Source of the DNA: Candidatus Nanopelagicales bacterium
GTDB lineage: Bacteria; Actinomycetota; Actinomycetes; S36-B12
Assembly (NCBI GenBank): GCA_017857705.1
Contig: JAFMCP010000004.1
Coordinates: 1-50,243, forward strand
DNA length: 50,243 nt
Direction of reading: 5' to 3'
The notes under the pieces were generated by a model, which did not search any database, was not told where the DNA came from, and saw only the letters and a list, made by a program, of their open reading frames with translations. Positions within the stretch are counted from its first letter, which is position 1; each line of letters opens with the position of its first letter. The translations under genes were made by a program, and so were the position numbers. This document shows positions 46,648-50,243 of the stretch, piece by piece.

Positions 46648-46670
46648 GGGGTACTAGAAAGTATGCCCAT
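46646..46670 (+). promoter_or_regulatory. Hairpin of the riboswitch expression platform
   Basis: ATGGG-G-TACT, loop AGAA, AGTA-TG-CCCAT form a nine-pair stem with a small internal loop. Its 5' arm shares bases 46646-46647 with the closing stem of aptamer 2, so both cannot be complete at once. There is no T-run, arguing for control of translation. GGAG (46678-46681) before the ATG could alternatively pair with the conserved CTCTC (46617-46621) of aptamer 2. Confidence 0.45.
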
Positions 46671-46687
46671 CGACCTTGGAGAGTTAA

Positions 46688-49543
46688 ATGAATAACATTC
46701 GTTTTGCCGATCGTCACATCGGCCCACGCAAAAGCGATGTAGAGCAGATGCTCGAGGTGCTGGGCTACCCAACAATTGAAGCATTCACTCAGGCCGTGGT
46801 GCCCGAAGTAATCCGCTGGAATGAGGCGCTCGATCTTCCACAGGCGTTATCCGAGGAAGACGTCATCGCGTTGGCAAAAACAATTGCCGGCAAAAACAGT
46901 GTCTCAACAAGTCTGATCGGTATGGGCTACTACAACACCCACACACCGGCCGTCCTCAAGCGAAATGTCTTAGAAAATCCTGCTTGGTACACCGCCTACA
47001 CCCCTTATCAACCGGAGATATCTCAAGGTCGACTCGAAGCCCTGATCAATTTTCAAACAATGATCGAAGACTTAACTGGACTGCCCGTGGCGGGAGCGTC
47101 ACTTTTGGACGAACCAACGGCTGTCGCCGAGGCTATGACTCTTGCACTGCGCGCGGGTAAGAAGAACGTCAGCCGGTTATTGGTCGACCAAGATATTCAT
47201 CCGCAAACCTTGTCAGTGCTCGCAACTAGGGCAAAGCCACTAGATGTTGAATTGGTAGCTTGGGATGCGACCGAACCGATTCCTGATGGTGAATTCGCTG
47301 GTGTGATTGTTTGTTACCCCGGATCCTCAGGAAATATCAACGACTTAGGCCCGATCATTGAGCAGATCAAATCATCCGGTGCTTTTACAATCGTGACAAC
47401 GGATCTGCTTGCATTAACTCTGATCGAATCACCAGGTTCATTGGGAGCAGACATAGTTGTGGGTTCGGCGCAACGGTTCGGTGTACCGATGGGGTTTGGT
47501 GGGCCACACGCAGGATTCATGTCGGTGCGATCGGGATTGGAACGCAGCTTGCCAGGACGTCTTGTTGGTGTGAGTGTCGACGCAGACGGCGCACCGGCAT
47601 ACCGGCTGGCTCTACAGACCCGAGAGCAACACATCAGGAGGGAGAAGGCCACCAGTAATATTTGTACTGCGCAGGTTTTACTTGCGATCATCTCCGGAAT
47701 GTATGCCGCCTACCACGGACCCCAAGGTCTGACGGAAATAGCTAAGCGAGTCAACGGCTTCACGACAATTCTGGCCGAACATTTGTCAGAGCATGGATAT
47801 CAATTGGTATCAAACAACTTTTTTGACACAATAACGCTCACATCGACGAACGCATATGAGTTAGCACAGGCCCTCGAGGAAGCCGGCATCAATGTACGTC
47901 GCACGAATGATTCCAGTTTGGGGTTATCACTTGACGAGACCACGACGAGAGCAACAATTGAAACAATCGCGGGGGTTCTGACTCCCGGAAAGCTCATCGT
48001 TAATCTCAAGCCATCATCGCATTCAATTCCTCAAGCTTCGATGCGCACGACAAGTTTCCTGGAGCATCCGGTTTTCAATACCTACAGGTCCGAGACAGCA
48101 ATGCTGAGATACCTGAGGAAGCTCTCGGACAAAGATATCGCCCTTGACCGGTCAATGATTCCACTCGGTAGTTGCACGATGAAATTGAATGCAACGGTTG
48201 AAATGGAACCCATCACTTGGTCGGAGTTCGCTAATATTCACCCGTTCGCCCCCCTTGATCAGGCCCAAGGATATGTGGAACTAATTCGCGAACTTGAAAG
48301 CTATCTCGTCGAGATCACTGGTTACGACGCGGTGTCTTTGCAACCGAATGCTGGCAGTCAAGGTGAGTTCGCTGGGTTGCTAGCTATTAAGGCGTATCTG
48401 GAAAGTATTGGACAAAACGAAAGAGATATTTGCTTAATTCCCAGTAGCGCACACGGCACAAACGCGGCTAGTGCCGTAATGGCTGGGATGCGCGTGGTAG
48501 TTGTTGCATGCGACGAATTGGGGAATGTCGATATTGATGACCTCAAGGATAATCTCGCCAAATACGCCGGTGAAGTGGCAGCATTAATGATCACCTATCC
48601 GTCAACTCACGGTGTATTTGAAGCCGCGGTCGCTGACATCTGTGAATTAGTGCACGACGCTGGGGGCCAGGTCTACGTTGATGGTGCAAATCTCAATGCG
48701 CTAGTGGGTGTGGCCAAGCCCGGAAAGTTTGGTGCCGACGTCTCGCATCTGAACCTGCACAAGACATTCTGTATTCCGCATGGTGGGGGAGGACCTGGCG
48801 TTGGACCGGTCGGCGTTAGGGCCCACCTTGCACCTTTTCTCCCTTCTCACCCACTACGTCCCGAGTGTGGTCCTACGGGAATGGGCTTTGTTGACGGTGG
48901 AGTCGGACCCGTCAGCGGGGCGCCTTGGGGGAGTGCCGGAATCTTGCCAATTCCATGGGCTTATATCAGGCTAATGGGTGCGCAAGGACTTCTTGAGGCC
49001 ACACAGGTGGCAATTGTTAGCGCAAACTACATCGCTCGAAAACTCAACGATTACTATCCAGTTCTCTACAGCGGAGCCAATGGTCTGGTGGCTCATGAAT
49101 GCATCATCGATATTCGTCCGATTACATCCGCTACGGGCATCACCGTCGATGACATTGCCAAGCGTCTTATCGACTACGGATTCCATGCTCCCACCATGAG
49201 TTTTCCTGTCGCCGGGACTCTGATGATTGAGCCGACAGAGAGTGAAAATCTTGCTGAATTGGATCGATTCATTAGTGCCATGATCAACATTGCTCAAGAA
49301 ATCCATTTGGTGGCTAGCGGGGAGTGGCCATCGGATTCCAACCCCTTGGTCAATGCACCTCACACAGCCGCATGTCTCATTGACGGGAGTGAGCTGCCCT
49401 ACGCGGGAGCTATCGCTGCCTATCCGGTTCCATCCGTGAGAGCAAATAAATATTGGCCACCCGTACGTCGAATCGACGGTGCATTTGGTGATCGAAACCT
49501 TGTCTGCAGTTGCCCCAGTATTGAGGAACTAGCACTTAATTAA
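46688..49543 (+). CDS. gcvP: Glycine dehydrogenase (glycine cleavage P protein)
   Basis: GcvP is the PLP enzyme that decarboxylates glycine and passes the aminomethyl group to lipoyl-GcvH. The 951-aa protein is the long homodimeric form. Recognisable: [24 protein letters not shown] at the start, [47 protein letters not shown], the second-half [31 protein letters not shown], and the PLP lysine K692 in [22 protein letters not shown] lies six bases before ATG 46688. A tandem glycine riboswitch controls it. Its partner gcvH is upstream; gcvT and lpd must be elsewhere. Confidence 0.98.
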   Translation: MNNIRFADRHIGPRKSDVEQMLEVLGYPTIEAFTQAVVPEVIRWNEALDLPQALSEEDVIALAKTIAGKNSVSTSLIGMGYYNTHTPAVLKRNVLENPAWYTAYTPYQPEISQGRLEALINFQTMIEDLTGLPVAGASLLDEPTAVAEAMTLALRAGKKNVSRLLVDQDIHPQTLSVLATRAKPLDVELVAWDATEPIPDGEFAGVIVCYPGSSGNINDLGPIIEQIKSSGAFTIVTTDLLALTLIESPGSLGADIVVGSAQRFGVPMGFGGPHAGFMSVRSGLERSLPGRLVGVSVDADGAPAYRLALQTREQHIRREKATSNICTAQVLLAIISGMYAAYHGPQGLTEIAKRVNGFTTILAEHLSEHGYQLVSNNFFDTITLTSTNAYELAQALEEAGINVRRTNDSSLGLSLDETTTRATIETIAGVLTPGKLIVNLKPSSHSIPQASMRTTSFLEHPVFNTYRSETAMLRYLRKLSDKDIALDRSMIPLGSCTMKLNATVEMEPITWSEFANIHPFAPLDQAQGYVELIRELESYLVEITGYDAVSLQPNAGSQGEFAGLLAIKAYLESIGQNERDICLIPSSAHGTNAASAVMAGMRVVVVACDELGNVDIDDLKDNLAKYAGEVAALMITYPSTHGVFEAAVADICELVHDAGGQVYVDGANLNALVGVAKPGKFGADVSHLNLHKTFCIPHGGGGPGVGPVGVRAHLAPFLPSHPLRPECGPTGMGFVDGGVGPVSGAPWGSAGILPIPWAYIRLMGAQGLLEATQVAIVSANYIARKLNDYYPVLYSGANGLVAHECIIDIRPITSATGITVDDIAKRLIDYGFHAPTMSFPVAGTLMIEPTESENLAELDRFISAMINIAQEIHLVASGEWPSDSNPLVNAPHTAACLIDGSELPYAGAIAAYPVPSVRANKYWPPVRRIDGAFGDRNLVCSCPSIEELALN

Positions 49544-49566
49544 GTTGACCGAAATAGCCAAGAGGA

Positions 49567-50243
49567 CTAGATGTGGATACAGTCCAAGGACAACACATCA
49601 CCCTCAACACATGAGTCACAAACAAGGGTCAACTCTCGGCACCAGTCACTTGAACAGTTATAGAAGGTTTTGGTCAACCCTTCGCAGTGAGCGCATTGTC
49701 CAATTGCTGCAACATCTGGCTCAAAATCGACTGTCATTCGACGATCAAAAACATAAAGGCTGCCTTCCCAAAGCCCTTTATTTCCAAATGCTTCACCGTA
49801 TTTAACAATCCCACCATCAAGCTGATAAACCTCTTCAAAACCACGTGACTTCATTGCACTACTAAGAATCTCACAACGAATTCCACCAGTGCAATAAGTC
49901 ACAACCGCTTTGGACTTCAAATGATCGTATTTACCAGAATCAATTTCAGCGATAAAATCGTGGGTGGTGTTTGTATCGGGGACAGTGGCTCCCTTGAACC
50001 GTCCAATTCGTGACTCGAAAGCATTTCTGCCGTCAAAAAAGGCGACTTGATCTCCACGGGCCTCGACCAACTCGTGTAATTCGACGGGGGAGAGGTGTTG
50101 TCCACCCCCGACAACGCCCTGGGAATCAACTGTTAATTCGTTCGGAATTCCAAATCCTACAACCTCACTTCGGGCTTTAACCTTCAGACGAGGGAAGTCC
50201 TCGCGAGATCCTTCAGACCATTTGTATTCAATCTCTTTGAAGG
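49567..50243 (-). CDS. trhO: tRNA uridine(34) hydroxylase TrhO, partial (5' end outside window)
   Basis: A rhodanese-domain protein of the YceA/TrhO family, which hydroxylates U34 of certain tRNAs using O2 (prephenate-independent 5-hydroxyuridine formation). The reading frame stays open from the stop at 49567 to the window edge at 50243, so the start is missing and the internal TTG at 50070 is not the true start. Visible: [50 protein letters not shown], the active-site [24 protein letters not shown], and a C-terminal cysteine-rich part (CAHCEGL...CSSDWCREL...CDSC). It is convergent with gcvP, with 23 bases between the stops. Confidence 0.92.
   Translation of the reverse strand, partial: FKEIEYKWSEGSREDFPRLKVKARSEVVGFGIPNELTVDSQGVVGGGQHLSPVELHELVEARGDQVAFFDGRNAFESRIGRFKGATVPDTNTTHDFIAEIDSGKYDHLKSKAVVTYCTGGIRCEILSSAMKSRGFEEVYQLDGGIVKYGEAFGNKGLWEGSLYVFDRRMTVDFEPDVAAIGQCAHCEGLTKTFYNCSSDWCRELTLVCDSCVEGDVLSLDCIHI

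Noticed and set aside
49545..49805. Plus-strand open frame of 86 codons directly after gcvP.
   Set aside because: It is antisense to the C-terminal cysteine-rich part of trhO, which is well supported.

Overview
The window is one contiguous stretch of a bacterial chromosome with moderate GC (about half, estimated by eye) and very dense coding. Gene content and order point firmly to an Actinobacteria (Actinomycetota) genome: WhiA, RbpA, OpcA, the SufR-led suf operon with an embedded Rieske ferredoxin, DUF3099, dodecin followed by FabG/FabI, and a GarA-type FHA protein between gcvH and two MerR regulators around a DUF151 nuclease. Moderate GC and short or overlapping gene junctions suggest a streamlined, possibly aquatic, lineage, but I cannot place it below phylum with confidence. 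There is no prophage, insertion sequence, CRISPR array, tRNA or rRNA. No obviously new multi-gene system was found; the interest lies in regulatory sites and small anomalies.

Layout. 1-3.3 kb: end of rpsA, coaE, uvrB. 3.3-5.5 kb: TerC membrane protein, then a minus-strand patch with a metallo-beta-lactamase-fold hydrolase, a DUF1905 protein and a decayed duplicate of the hydrolase's 3' end. 5.6-13.7 kb: uvrA, a Tat/lipoprotein Rieske protein, uvrC, rapZ, yvcK, whiA. 13.8-17.5 kb: gap-pgk-tpiA-secG-rbpA (lower glycolysis, secretion, RNA polymerase accessory factor). 17.5-23.8 kb, minus strand: tkt-tal-zwf-opcA-pgl, the pentose phosphate operon. 23.9-27.5 kb: heme O and heme A synthases and a two-gene ABC transporter. 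27.5-33.9 kb: sufR-sufB-sufD-Rieske-sufC-sufS-sufU-sufT, a complete Fe-S assembly operon. 34-38.2 kb: ABC-F ATPase, enoyl-CoA hydratase-like protein, ABC exporter. 38.2-39.3 kb, minus strand: SURF1 and DUF3099. 39.3-41 kb: dodecin, fabG, fabI. 41-42.2 kb, minus strand: serB. 42.4-46.4 kb: unknown two-TM protein, CDP-alcohol phosphatidyltransferase, gcvH, GarA-like FHA protein, MerR (FtsR-like), DUF151 nuclease, second MerR. 46.5-49.5 kb: tandem glycine riboswitch and gcvP. The window ends inside a minus-strand trhO.

Regulation that can be read directly: a CAAC-N6-GTTG palindrome, the published SufR operator form, overlaps the proposed -10 and start codon of sufR. A tandem glycine riboswitch precedes gcvP. 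A repeated TANNNT-N6-ATG/GTG arrangement at gene starts with no upstream leader indicates leaderless transcription of several genes (hydrolase, tkt, ctaB, ctaA, ABC ATPase, DUF3099, serB, and with small deviations sufR and gcvH), and it decides the starts of ctaB and sufR. Convergent genes overlap at their 3' ends or nearly touch, and classic terminators are essentially absent. No stretch above 300 bases lacks a gene; the longest gap (46426-46687) is the riboswitch leader.
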